A stretch of 64,000 nt of DNA, from positions 1 to 64,000 of the forward strand of contig CAZWFQ010000011.1 in the NCBI GenBank assembly GCA_964633225.1, read 5' to 3'. The position numbers and the translations under genes were made by a program. The stretch comes from JAKQIM01 sp964633225. Lineage in GTDB: Bacteria > Chloroflexota > Anaerolineae > Anaerolineales > UBA4823. The notes beneath the pieces were generated by a model. That model did no database searches. It was not told the DNA's origin and worked only from the letters and a program-made list of their open reading frames with translations. Numbering within the stretch: the stretch's first letter is position 1; every line of letters begins with the position of its first letter. Positions 41,822-51,714 of the stretch are shown in pieces.

Positions 41822-44800
41822 ATGCCCTCTACATTATTCGAAAGCGCCCGCGTTTACATCCCAGCCGAATACCGCCTGGCATTGAGCTTGCAGGTCAGCC
41901 TGCCAGAGCTGCCCCACGGCGCGGCTTTGTTCGCCGATATCTCGGGCTTTACCCCGTTGACTGAAGCGCTGACGCGCGCCCTGGGGCTGCGGCGCGGGGC
42001 TGAAGAGCTGCCCCTCTATCTCAACAAAGTGTATGACGGCCTCATCAGCCAGGTAGATCGTTTCGGCGGCAGCGTGATCGGCTTTGCCGGCGATGCCATC
42101 ACCTGCTGGTTCGATGATGCCCCGGTAGGCTTTGATGGACCTGTGCCTTCAGGGGCTGAGCGGGCGGCTTACTGTGCCCTGGCTTTGCAAGCCGCCATCC
42201 AGGCTTTTGCCGCCATTCCCGTGCCTGGGCAGAGCCCGGTGTCCCTGGCGCTCAAGGTTTCGGTGGCAGCAGGGCCGGTGCGGCGCTTCTTGGTGGGCGA
42301 CCCGGTTACGCAGACCATCGAGTTGATTGCGGGCGGCACGGTGATGCGCATGGCGGCTGGTGAGCACATCGCCGCCAAGGGCGAGACGATTTTCGACCAG
42401 GCCACTGCCCAGGCTTTGGGAAAACGCTTGTTGGCAAAGGAACAGCGCCGCGAACCGAGCGAGCCAGAGCCCTTTACCGTGGTCGCTGGCCTGGAGGGCC
42501 AGCCGGCTACCTTGCCCTGGCCCGAGCCGGACGAGGCGCGGCTTCCGGCTGAAAGCTTGCGGACCTGGGTTCACCCGCCCATTTTTGAGAGCATTGCCGA
42601 AGGCCAGGGCGATTTTTTGACCGAGCTGCGCCCGGCTACTGCTCTCTTCATGCGCTTTGGCGGGATCGATTTTGATGAGGATCCCGAATCCGGCGATAAG
42701 ATGGATCGCCTGACCCGCTGGGCACAGGGGGTGCTCAATCCATACGAAGCCATCATCACCCACCCCACCATTGGCGATAAGGGCAGCTTCTTGTGCATTT
42801 CATTTGGCGCCCCCACCGCCCACGATGACGACCCCCAGCGCGCCGCCGCCGCGGCCCTGGAGCTGATCTGCCCTCCGGCCGAACTGGCCTTCTTGACCCC
42901 CCCGCAGATCGGCATCAGCCAGGGCACGGCCCGTACCGGGGCCTATGGCGGGCAGACGCGCCGCACCTACGACATCCTGGGCGACCAGGTGAACCTGGCG
43001 GCGCGCCTGATGATGGCCGCCAAACCGGGCGAGATCCTGGTCAGCCAGTGCATCCAAGAGCAGGTGCAGGGCGATTTTGAGCTGACCAGCCTGGCGCCCA
43101 TTGCCGTCAAAGGCAAGAGCCAGCCGGTCGCCATCGCCCGCCTGGAGGCCCGCAAACTGGGCGGCGGCCTGCAAGCCATGGCGGCCCAGGCCCTGCCGCT
43201 GGTAGGGCGAGAGACGGACCTGGAGCGGTTGGATGCGGTGCTCAAGAAGGCCCTGCGCGGGCAGGGGCAGATCGTACATATCACCGGCCCGGCTGGCATT
43301 GGCAAGAGCCGCCTGACCGCCGATTTCGCTGCACTGGCAGTCAAAGGCGGTCTGCGCCTGTTAGCCAGTGCCTGCCAATCCACCTCGCAAGATGTGGCTT
43401 ACCGTGCCTGGCAGCCCATCTTCCGCAGCTTGCTCAATTTGCAGCCCGACCAGCCCAATCCGGCGGCTTTCTTAGAGACGACCCTGCAAGATCGCAACCG
43501 GCAGTGGGGTGAACGCACCCCGCTCTTGGGAGCGCTTTTGGGCCTGGCCCTGCCCGATAACCCCACCACAGCAGCCCTGGATGCCCGCCTGCGCTATGAA
43601 GCCACGCAGACCCTGGCGGTGGATCTCTTGCAATCCTGCGCACTGGAACAGCCCCTGCTGTTGGTGTTGGATGATATTCACTGGATGGATGAGGCGGGCA
43701 AGGATTTAATGTTGGCGGTGGGGCGTATCACGGCTGGCATGACCTGTACCCTGTGCTTGCTGGAACGTTCCAGCGGCGAGGCCAGCCCCGAGCTGCCGCG
43801 CCTGCCGGCTTATACCCGCCTGGAACTGGCGCCGCTGACCCCAGAAGCGGCGTCTGAGATCGTGGCGAACTGCCTGGGCGGGCCGGCGGCCCCGCTGATC
43901 CCGGCGGTGGTCTATTCTCAGGCCCAGGGCAACCCGCATTTCGCCGAACAGCTTTCGCGCGTGATGCAAGAGACTGGCAGCCTGGTGCAGGAGCAGGGGC
44001 GTTGGGCCTTCAACGAAACGGTCATCAATGCCTTGCGCGACGCCAACTGCATTCAGAAGGACCTGGAGACGGATGATTGGGTGGTAATGCCCGGCGCAGC
44101 CATCCCCAGCAGTGCGGTGGGGATTCCCGACTCGGTGCAGGGGGTGATGCTGGCGCGCGTCGACCGCCTGCCGGATGCGCACAAACTGACCCTGCGCACA
44201 GCCAGTGTCATCGGGCGCGAGTTTGACCTGCGCCTGCTGGGGCTGGCGCATCCCGCCCAGCCTGGCGAACAGGCCCTGGCCGGGCAAATGGATCTGCTGG
44301 TGAAGGGCGAGTTCTTTGCCCCTGGCGGCGGCGAGGGGCGCTATGCCTTTACGCACAACGCCTTGCAAGAAGTGCTCTACAATGCCCAGCCCACCACCTC
44401 GCAGGAAGACCTGCACCGGCGGGCCGGCGCGGCGTTGGAAAGCCTGGAGCCTGAGGGCGTGGCGCAGTTGGCCTATCACTATGCCCGCGCCGGGGCCGAG
44501 GCCCGCCCCAAGAGCCTGCATTACCTGGACCTGGCAGCCGGGCAGGCCAAGGCCGGTTACGCCAACCAGACGGCGCTCAACTATTACCGCCAGGCCCTGG
44601 CCCTGGAAGAGCGCTGGCAGTGGCGCAAAGGCCAGGCCGAGGTGCTGCACCTGCTGGGCCTGCGAGAGGAAGAAAAGCAAGCCATCGCCGCCCTGGAGCA
44701 GGCCCCCGGAGCGTCGCAAGTTGAAGCGGCAAGGCTGTATTTTGAGCTGCATATCGACACGGCCGAATATGCCGCCGCAGCCGCCGATGCCGGGCGCTTG

Positions 44801-46027
44801 CGCAGCCTGGCCCACGCGGCTGGCGACTGGGTTGAAGAGGCCAACAGCCTGCGCCAATTGGGGCTGGTACAGCGCAAGCAGGGCGAAAACCAGGCCGCAT
44901 TGGAGTGTTACCAGCAGGCCCAGGCTTTATTTGATGGCCGAAAGGAATTGACCAAAGCCGAGCAAATCGCTAAAACGCATTTGTTTTACAATTTGGGTTG
45001 GCTGCTGTGTCGAATGACCGATTATGAACAGGCCGATGTTGTCCTCCAAGATGCCTTGGCTGCTGCTCGTCAAGAGCAGATGGTACACATTGAAATTGAC
45101 AGCTTGAGTGCTTTGGGGGCGAACCAACTACCGCAGGGAAACCTGGCGCAGGCCGGACTCTACTGTGAAGCTGCTCGTGCGCGTGCGATGGCTGTTGGCG
45201 ACCGCGCAAACCAGGCCCGGGCCTTGAATAACCTGGCCATCATTGAGCAGCGCGCCAATAATTTCTCTGCTGCCCAGGCTTTCCTGGTGGCAGCCCTGCA
45301 TTTGCTCCAGGCAGTGGGTGACCGCTGGAATGAAGTCAACACCTGGAACGGCCTGGGAGTTTTATATCAAGATACCGGCCAATTTTCTCGGGCCGAACAG
45401 GCTTATCAAAGCGCATTGGACTTAAGCCGGGAAATTGGCGATGAGGAAGGGGTGATGTACATCTTGATCAACCAGGGCCTGGTCCAGCGCGACCTGGGTC
45501 ATTTGGATGGCTCTATGATTTCTCTAGCCGAAGGGAAAGCGCTGGCTGAAAAGCAAGCCAATGCTTTTATGGCCGCCGCATTCAACAGCCAGGAAGCAAT
45601 TTTAGATTTACTCAAGGGTAATTGTGAAGATGCGGTTCGTTTGGCAGCCCAGGCGCTGGAGGCCCGCACAGAACTGGGGGTAGAAGCCACCGCTAGCGAT
45701 AACCTGGCGGTGCTGGCGCTGGCGAATGCCCGGCTGGGACAGCTTGTACAGGCCGGCCAATGGGCCGGCCAGGCGCTGCAAATTCTGGATGCCACGGGCG
45801 GCGAAGGTTTGGAAAACCCTATCCAGGATTACTGGTTTTGTTACCAGGCCCTGGCCGGGTTGGGGCAGGATGAAAAGAGCCGCCAGGTGCTGGGCAACGC
45901 CCTGGGCCTGGTGCAGCGCAATGCAGAACGCATGCTTGAGCCGCAGATGCGCCAATCCTATTTGGAGAACGTGCCGGCCTGCCGGGAAATCCTGGGCCAG
46001 GCCCGCTGCCTGGGGATGATTTCTTAA
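41822..46027 (+). CDS. Tandem class III cyclase-homology / AAA+ ATPase / TPR signalling protein
   Basis: The product has 1401 residues from MPSTLFES; GGAG five bases upstream sets this start, and a longer frame overlaps the HD gene. Residues about 30-200 (ALFADISGFTPLTEAL) and about 265-430 (YDILGDQVNLAARLM, GISQGTARTGAYGG) are two cyclase-homology domains; the second lacks an obvious metal Asp in its first strand (LFMRFGGI), so activity may be partial. A STAND/AAA+ ATPase follows, with GPAGIGKSR (about 490) and LLLVLDDIHWMDE (about 615), then about ten TPR-like repeats (900-1390). Such proteins are large signal integrators with unknown inputs. From about 44930 onward base use is less GC-rich than before. 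Confidence 0.88.
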   Translation: MPSTLFESARVYIPAEYRLALSLQVSLPELPHGAALFADISGFTPLTEALTRALGLRRGAEELPLYLNKVYDGLISQVDRFGGSVIGFAGDAITCWFDDAPVGFDGPVPSGAERAAYCALALQAAIQAFAAIPVPGQSPVSLALKVSVAAGPVRRFLVGDPVTQTIELIAGGTVMRMAAGEHIAAKGETIFDQATAQALGKRLLAKEQRREPSEPEPFTVVAGLEGQPATLPWPEPDEARLPAESLRTWVHPPIFESIAEGQGDFLTELRPATALFMRFGGIDFDEDPESGDKMDRLTRWAQGVLNPYEAIITHPTIGDKGSFLCISFGAPTAHDDDPQRAAAAALELICPPAELAFLTPPQIGISQGTARTGAYGGQTRRTYDILGDQVNLAARLMMAAKPGEILVSQCIQEQVQGDFELTSLAPIAVKGKSQPVAIARLEARKLGGGLQAMAAQALPLVGRETDLERLDAVLKKALRGQGQIVHITGPAGIGKSRLTADFAALAVKGGLRLLASACQSTSQDVAYRAWQPIFRSLLNLQPDQPNPAAFLETTLQDRNRQWGERTPLLGALLGLALPDNPTTAALDARLRYEATQTLAVDLLQSCALEQPLLLVLDDIHWMDEAGKDLMLAVGRITAGMTCTLCLLERSSGEASPELPRLPAYTRLELAPLTPEAASEIVANCLGGPAAPLIPAVVYSQAQGNPHFAEQLSRVMQETGSLVQEQGRWAFNETVINALRDANCIQKDLETDDWVVMPGAAIPSSAVGIPDSVQGVMLARVDRLPDAHKLTLRTASVIGREFDLRLLGLAHPAQPGEQALAGQMDLLVKGEFFAPGGGEGRYAFTHNALQEVLYNAQPTTSQEDLHRRAGAALESLEPEGVAQLAYHYARAGAEARPKSLHYLDLAAGQAKAGYANQTALNYYRQALALEERWQWRKGQAEVLHLLGLREEEKQAIAALEQAPGASQVEAARLYFELHIDTAEYAAAAADAGRLRSLAHAAGDWVEEANSLRQLGLVQRKQGENQAALECYQQAQALFDGRKELTKAEQIAKTHLFYNLGWLLCRMTDYEQADVVLQDALAAARQEQMVHIEIDSLSALGANQLPQGNLAQAGLYCEAARARAMAVGDRANQARALNNLAIIEQRANNFSAAQAFLVAALHLLQAVGDRWNEVNTWNGLGVLYQDTGQFSRAEQAYQSALDLSREIGDEEGVMYILINQGLVQRDLGHLDGSMISLAEGKALAEKQANAFMAAAFNSQEAILDLLKGNCEDAVRLAAQALEARTELGVEATASDNLAVLALANARLGQLVQAGQWAGQALQILDATGGEGLENPIQDYWFCYQALAGLGQDEKSRQVLGNALGLVQRNAERMLEPQMRQSYLENVPACREILGQARCLGMIS

Positions 46028-46030
46028 ATG

Positions 46031-46065
46031 GCAGGGCTGGCGATGCGCTTCATCGCCAGCCCTGC
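46031..46065. terminator. Bidirectional terminator hairpin between convergent genes
   Basis: A perfect 15-bp stem (46031-46045 with 46051-46065, GCAGGGCTGGCGATG against its complement) with a 5-base loop fills the 53-base gap between the cyclase/ATPase gene and the FG-GAP gene. The T-tract is weak on both sides. Confidence 0.75.
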
Positions 46066-46080
46066 ATTATTAAGCACAGC

Positions 46081-49000
46081 CTAGCGGTTGGTAACGGGCA
46101 GGAAGATCTGCCAGTCGCCGCCATATAGGTCCAGGCGTTGGCTGGCGCTGTTATCCCACAGCGCAGCCTGGCGCATGGCCTGGCCATTCACGGTGAAGGT
46201 CATCTCAGCCCCTGCCAGTGCACAATCATTGTTATTCCAGGCGATCACGCTGTAGACCACCTGGCCCTGGTAGGCTTCTGCCACGTCCTGCCCGCAGGGC
46301 AGCCCGTTGGCATAGGCCTGCACCAGCATGCCGGCCTGGGGGGTAAAGCCGGGCTTTGGCAGCAGCACACCGTAGAACAGGGCCGGCGGGGCCGGGATAT
46401 CCGGCGCCAGGGGGGTGTCTTGAGCCTGGGGAGATAAGAAGAGAGTCAGCGACTCGGAGGCGTTGATCCAGTAGCCCTTGCCGAACTCCAGGCTCAGCAG
46501 GGTGTTAAAGATCGGCGCATGGGATGTATCATACACCAACCACTGCTTATCCACCGGCAGGGTGGGGTCGAAGCCGTAGAGCGTGGTGTAAGCCCCCTCG
46601 ATTGAAGCCAGGGCGGTGGTCAGCGGCTGGGCCTCGCGCAGCGGGAAGGCGAACATGTTCCAGCCCGGCCCGTAGAGCGGGATGCGCACCGAGGCCAGCA
46701 GGGCGTAGATGCCCGTCCCCTGGGAGGGGGCCGAGACCATGTTGTAGTAAGTATCCAGGATGGTCGCCAGCTCCAGCCAGTTGGTGCCGTCGTAATAGTA
46801 CAGGCGCAGGTCGCTCTCATCTGCCCCAGCCACGGTGACATCGTTGCCCAGGTACTGCACTGAAATGGAGCCCACAGGCAGCGTCGCGTCGGGCGAAGCG
46901 ATGATCTGGTACGCCTGCCCGATCATCTGCCGCCCGGCGGGCAGCGCCGGCACGCCTGCCATCGACTGGATGGTGAAGAGGGTGCCGGTGGTGAAGACCG
47001 TGGCGGCATCGGTGAAGAAGATCAGTGAGCCGTCCGGCGACATCAGTGGGGCATTGCCGGCGCGCTGGAAGCCGCCGCCTGCTCCACCACTGCGCAGATA
47101 ACCACCTCCGGCTCCGCCACTGCGTAGGTAACCGCCACCGGCTCCACCGCTGCGCAAATACCCCGGGTTACCGCCCACCGAGAAGGGCAGGATGGTCTCA
47201 CGGCGCGGGTCTTCTTCGCTGGCGGCTTCATTGACCCAGACCTGGATCATGCCTTCCAGGGTGGCTTCTGCAAGGTTGAAGGTGCCGGCATAAGCCGTGC
47301 CGTTCCAGGCCAGGGTGATGGGCGGCAGGCCGTCTTGATACTTGGGGAAGATGCGGGCCTGCACGGTTGTCGGGCTCAGGTAGGGCACATTGCTCAAGGT
47401 GATATCTAGGGTGAGGGTGTTGACCGGCGTCAGGCTGACGATGGGGTTCCAGGCGGTGTCTTGCTGCAGGGTCAGGCGGTTATCGCCCAGCTCGATCACC
47501 TCGCAGCCGAACTGCAAGCGGGTCGGGTCGAAGACGCACAGCCGGTCGCCCACCTGGGCGCCGCGCGCCGTCAGGCTGTTCTGCCCGCCGGTGGGGGCTC
47601 CCAGGTTGCGCAGGAAGAGCCCGTTGCGTTCCAGGTAAGCGCGGGCCGAGGTGGATGCGCTGCTGCCGCCGGCGTAATCGACATAGTACACCGGGTCGAT
47701 CAGCACATTGGTGGGCGTCAGCGGGGCATTGACCGCCACGTTGGTGAAGTCAAAGGGCATGCTGCTGGGGCCGGTGTTGATGGCGGTGGGGATGACCACA
47801 GCCGGGTACCAGGCATCGATGGTGGCCCATTCTGGCCGCTGGAGCAGGTTGTTAGCCAATGTATCGGCGCAGTTGGCATCCCATTCAGCTTCGTTATAGA
47901 TGAACTCGGTATTGGCCGGGTCGGAGTAGACGTCGCCCATGGCGGAGCCGGTGCAGGTCATGATAGGAATGATCTGCCCATCGGCGTTCAACCCCATGTA
48001 TACATCATCCTGGAAGAGCAGGTAGTGGCTCAGCTCGTGCGCCAGGATGATCGGCCAGTCATCGCCCATCGATTGGCCAGGCGTGCCGTAACGGTTCCAA
48101 ACCGAGCCGATCGAGAGCTGTCCTGTGAAGTATGCCAGGTCGGGCAAGAGCGGGTCCATTGTGGTGGTCAGCACCACGCCGCCTTCGATGGCCCAGGGGC
48201 GCATGCGGTTGTTGGCGTAGACGGCGATGTGGCTGTTCAGCCACGAGTCGGCATTTTGGTAAACATCCACCTGGCCCAGGGCGATCTGTCCGTTGGTGAA
48301 GTCGTACAGGTATTCAGAAGCGCGCTGCAAGTTGGCCTGGAGCTGTTCCAGGTAAGCCGGGTCCTGGCTGGCATCCCATTCTAGCGAAACGCTTAGATCG
48401 AACAGGATCAGCGGGCTGGCGGAAGAGACCACCAGGGTCTGTACGCCGGTCGGCGCCACCACGGTGCCGTTGACGCCCAAGGGGTGGACGAAACCATTGG
48501 TGAAGTAGGTGGTATAGGTGGTGGAGATGAACTGCGGCGCCAGGGCCAAGAGTTGGTCACCGGCTTTGATCTCGGCGCGGCCCATCAGGTAACCCTGGCT
48601 GTCGGTGCGGAAGGGGACAAGGGCCAGGTCGGCAATCGGGGCGCCATCGCGTGCGCTGCCCTGCGGCAGGTTGTATACCAGGGCGTTGGCGGCTGGCGCG
48701 CTGCCGTTCATCACCCGGATCTGCGTGCCGCGCACCCTGAAGGGCAGGGAGGTGGCGGTCAGCATGGGCTGGCGGCCATCCGTTTGCGGCAGGTTATCGA
48801 TCAACTGGGTGGTATCCAGCACCGCCTCAATGCGGAAGACCACGTTATCTGCCCGCCCGAACAGGCCCGAAGCCGCCACATCCCAGTTGAAGGTGTAGGG
48901 CGAGGCACTGCCCGTGACCGTTCCCACCGCCGGCAGCCAGCGGCCACCGCCATCGGTGGAATAGAAGGCGCGGATCTTGGTTATCAGTCCTTCGGGGTCA

Positions 49001-51519
49001 TCAACCCGGTAACGGATGGGGACCACTCCCTGGCGGATGGCGGGCGCAACTGAATTGTCAGTCGGCGCCAGGGCCGGGCTGGATTTGCCGCCGAAGGTGT
49101 TGGCGGGGGTGGTGTGCAGGTCGATGTTCAGATCAGGCACTGGTACAGCATTGGTAGGATGCCCGGGGGCATTGCGCAGGTAAATCCCCAATGCTGGGCT
49201 TTGCAGGTCCTGAACGTAGGCCAGGTCCAGGCGGCCATCGGCGTTGACGTCCACCCAGTTGGCGGCGTCAACATACGGGATGTCGGTATCTTTCCAACTG
49301 CTGACCCGCGATAAGAAACCGTCTTCGTTAAGATAAATGTGCAGGCCCAGACCGTAAAGCAGCACATCAATATCGCCATCGCCATCTGCATCTGCCAGGG
49401 CGCCGCCAAAGCTCTCAGTTTCCTGTGATTCCCAGGTGGCTGTGCTGGCGATCACGCCGTTGTCGTTCAGGAAAATGCGGCTCTGAGCGCCCAGGTTGAA
49501 CACGGCCAGGTCCAGGTCTCCGTCGTTATCCACGTCGCCCCAGGCCACACCCTCGCTGGGTTCGGTATCGCTGGCTTGCCAGTACGGCTCTGCTGCTAAC
49601 ACACCGCCCGCATTTTGGTAGATGCAGGTTTCATCATAATAATTTTGAGCAATGGCCAGGTCGGGGTCGCCATCGCGGTCAAAGTCACCCCAGGCCACAT
49701 CCACGGGACCCTCGGTTGGGGCTGACCAGATCGAAGTGGTGCCCAGGATGCCGTTGTTATTGCGATACAGGCGCGTGCTTGCGTTTTCCATCTCGCTGTA
49801 ACTGGCCACTGCCAGGTCCAGGTCGCCATCGCCATCGGCGTCGGCATATGCCAGAGCGCCCGAAGCGAGCATGTCGGTGGCCGACCAGGCCGGGGTGGTG
49901 TTGAGAGAGCCGCTGCCGTTATTCAAAAACAAGCGTGGGCCAGAGAATTGGCTGGCAATGCTCAGGTCCAGCCAGCCATCACCATCGACATCCGCCCAGG
50001 CCAGGTCAATGGCGATTTCAATATCCCCTTCGGCCAAGTTTGTACTGTAAACGGTGACCAGGGGGGTGCTGGCAATCACGCCGCTGTTGTTGCGATATAC
50101 TGCTACGTTCAATGCCAAGGGTACGTCATTTTCGTCAAATGAAACGTTCACCACTGCCAGGTCCATCCAGCCATCGCGGTTGATATCTCCCCAGGCCTGG
50201 TGGATCACGCCGACAAGTTCGGCGGGATCCCATTCAACCGAAGCCAAAAATTCCAGGGTGCTCATCTCGTTGACCACTACCCGCGATTGTGAGCCATTCA
50301 TACCCGCCGCCAGGTCCAGGTCGCCATCGGCGTCCATATCTCCCCAGGCCACCGACCTGACGATGTTGCGGAAATCTGAGGCCCAATCAGGCTCTTCGGG
50401 CAGGCTGCCTTCTGTGTTCCAATACAACACGGTGGAGGTGAGCTCATTGCCCAAGATCAAATCCGGGTAGCCGTCGGCATCCAGGTCACCCCAGGCCAGG
50501 CTGGTGGTGGTTGTGTAGGCATCTGAGCTTTCCCAGAAATCGGTTTCATCCAAGATGCCGCCCGTGTTGCTGTAAACCTGGCTGACATCTTCCCAGTTGG
50601 CAACTCCCAGCTCGGGGAAGCCATCCAGGTTGATATCGGCCCAGGCTAATTGCGAGACGGTGGTTTGGCTGATGGATTCCCAGGCGGGCAGATCCTCAAG
50701 GTAGCCCGCTCCGTCATTTTGGTAAACTCGCACGGTGTCGGCTGCGTATCCCACTGCCAGGTCTATCCAGCCATCGGCATCCATATCACCCCAGGCCAGG
50801 CTGGTGGCAGGCATAAGACCGTCATCGTACCAGAAAGGCGCCTCTTCCAGTGTGCCGGCGTCATTCCAGAACACCTGGGCGCGGCAGTCCAGCATTTCAT
50901 CGCAGATGACTGCTGCCAGGTCCAGGTAATCGTCGCCTTCGATATTGTCGTCTTCGATATCAGCCCATCCCACGCTGGTCACCTGGTAACCATCGTAACT
51001 CCAGGCGGGCAGGGTGCTCACCAGGCCATTGACGGAGGTGTAAACAGCGACCATTTCGGTCATGCCCACCGCCACGTCCAGCCAGCCATCGGCATCCATG
51101 TCGCCCCAGGCCATCGAAAGGGCGTCAGAAGGCAGGGTGATGGTTTGCTGGGGCGTGTAGCGTATCCCGTCGTTGGTGTTCTCGTAGATCAGCAGGTAGT
51201 TTGGGTCGCCCGGGAACTCACCGCCGTTTGCCAGGGCCAGGTCCAGGTCGCCATCCTGATCGATATCGACCCAGGCAACTGCATTGGTGGCCCAATCTTT
51301 GTTGGCGAACCACCCCGCTGCTGAGCTGAAGATCTCGTCTGCATCTTCAGGCTGGGGCTGGGCGGCAGCAGGGGCCGCTGAGATTCCTGCCGTTGTGCCC
51401 TCTCCATCTGGTGCGGCGGCCTGGGCGGCAGCCGGCGGCATTAACCCTAAGAATAGGCTTAATGTAAACACGATCCCCAGCAGTATGGGGATGGCTAATA
51501 GCGATCTGCGATTTTTCAT
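46081..51519 (-). CDS. Giant secreted FG-GAP/VCBS-repeat protein with HExxH motif
   Basis: The product has 1812 residues. A signal peptide (residues 1-33, ending PPAAAQAAA) is followed by about fourteen FG-GAP-type repeats (about 80-800) such as WGDMDADGWLDVAVG, each a potential Ca2+ site in a beta-propeller. A region with cadherin/fibronectin-like features leads to AHELSHYLLFQDD (about 1160), a zinc metallopeptidase motif. Three GYLRSGGAGG units (about 1455-1485) and a C-terminal domain with GPGWNMFAFPL and GKGYWINASE follow. It ends IFLPVTNR without an anchor. It is likely an extracellular adhesin or protease; proteolysis is unproven. Confidence 0.85.
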   Translation of the reverse strand: MKNRRSLLAIPILLGIVFTLSLFLGLMPPAAAQAAAPDGEGTTAGISAAPAAAQPQPEDADEIFSSAAGWFANKDWATNAVAWVDIDQDGDLDLALANGGEFPGDPNYLLIYENTNDGIRYTPQQTITLPSDALSMAWGDMDADGWLDVAVGMTEMVAVYTSVNGLVSTLPAWSYDGYQVTSVGWADIEDDNIEGDDYLDLAAVICDEMLDCRAQVFWNDAGTLEEAPFWYDDGLMPATSLAWGDMDADGWIDLAVGYAADTVRVYQNDGAGYLEDLPAWESISQTTVSQLAWADINLDGFPELGVANWEDVSQVYSNTGGILDETDFWESSDAYTTTTSLAWGDLDADGYPDLILGNELTSTVLYWNTEGSLPEEPDWASDFRNIVRSVAWGDMDADGDLDLAAGMNGSQSRVVVNEMSTLEFLASVEWDPAELVGVIHQAWGDINRDGWMDLAVVNVSFDENDVPLALNVAVYRNNSGVIASTPLVTVYSTNLAEGDIEIAIDLAWADVDGDGWLDLSIASQFSGPRLFLNNGSGSLNTTPAWSATDMLASGALAYADADGDGDLDLAVASYSEMENASTRLYRNNNGILGTTSIWSAPTEGPVDVAWGDFDRDGDPDLAIAQNYYDETCIYQNAGGVLAAEPYWQASDTEPSEGVAWGDVDNDGDLDLAVFNLGAQSRIFLNDNGVIASTATWESQETESFGGALADADGDGDIDVLLYGLGLHIYLNEDGFLSRVSSWKDTDIPYVDAANWVDVNADGRLDLAYVQDLQSPALGIYLRNAPGHPTNAVPVPDLNIDLHTTPANTFGGKSSPALAPTDNSVAPAIRQGVVPIRYRVDDPEGLITKIRAFYSTDGGGRWLPAVGTVTGSASPYTFNWDVAASGLFGRADNVVFRIEAVLDTTQLIDNLPQTDGRQPMLTATSLPFRVRGTQIRVMNGSAPAANALVYNLPQGSARDGAPIADLALVPFRTDSQGYLMGRAEIKAGDQLLALAPQFISTTYTTYFTNGFVHPLGVNGTVVAPTGVQTLVVSSASPLILFDLSVSLEWDASQDPAYLEQLQANLQRASEYLYDFTNGQIALGQVDVYQNADSWLNSHIAVYANNRMRPWAIEGGVVLTTTMDPLLPDLAYFTGQLSIGSVWNRYGTPGQSMGDDWPIILAHELSHYLLFQDDVYMGLNADGQIIPIMTCTGSAMGDVYSDPANTEFIYNEAEWDANCADTLANNLLQRPEWATIDAWYPAVVIPTAINTGPSSMPFDFTNVAVNAPLTPTNVLIDPVYYVDYAGGSSASTSARAYLERNGLFLRNLGAPTGGQNSLTARGAQVGDRLCVFDPTRLQFGCEVIELGDNRLTLQQDTAWNPIVSLTPVNTLTLDITLSNVPYLSPTTVQARIFPKYQDGLPPITLAWNGTAYAGTFNLAEATLEGMIQVWVNEAASEEDPRRETILPFSVGGNPGYLRSGGAGGGYLRSGGAGGGYLRSGGAGGGFQRAGNAPLMSPDGSLIFFTDAATVFTTGTLFTIQSMAGVPALPAGRQMIGQAYQIIASPDATLPVGSISVQYLGNDVTVAGADESDLRLYYYDGTNWLELATILDTYYNMVSAPSQGTGIYALLASVRIPLYGPGWNMFAFPLREAQPLTTALASIEGAYTTLYGFDPTLPVDKQWLVYDTSHAPIFNTLLSLEFGKGYWINASESLTLFLSPQAQDTPLAPDIPAPPALFYGVLLPKPGFTPQAGMLVQAYANGLPCGQDVAEAYQGQVVYSVIAWNNNDCALAGAEMTFTVNGQAMRQAALWDNSASQRLDLYGGDWQIFLPVTNR
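47074..47163 (-). repeat. In-frame 30-bp tandem repeat, three units
   Basis: Three near-identical 30-bp units encode GYLRSGGAGG, with a fourth degenerate unit GFQRAG beside them. They form a Gly-rich flexible linker inside the FG-GAP protein. Confidence 0.9.
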
Positions 51520-51584
51520 GGTATTCTCTCCTGTGGGTGTCTGTTGCCCATGTGCCCCGAATTTTTAGGGCAAGTCCTGATTTC

Positions 51585-51661
51585 ATTATAACCGATGCTA
51601 TGGGCCTGCGTGTGAAAAACTACTTAGAGCGTTTTCATGGGGCGGGAATATCTTGTATAAT
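51585..51661. promoter_or_regulatory. Divergent -10 boxes of the FG-GAP gene and ung
   Basis: In the 195-base divergent gap, TATAAT occurs on the minus strand (complement at 51585-51590) for the FG-GAP gene and on the plus strand (51656-51661) for ung. The matching -35 elements are poor; TTTTCA at 51632-51637 is the best for ung. Confidence 0.45.
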
Positions 51662-51714
51662 GGCAGGATAACAGGGCTTTTTATCTTGCAAAATGTGTTG
51701 AGGTTGACGATACC

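Noticed and set aside
47074..47163. Possible CRISPR-like or minisatellite array with 30-bp periodicity
   Set aside because: There are no unique spacers; the units are contiguous and encode GYLRSGGAGG in the frame of the large protein.
50650..51324. Plus-strand open frames antisense to the FG-GAP gene
   Set aside because: They mirror the repetitive FG-GAP coding sequence, which yields open complementary frames; no independent signal was found.
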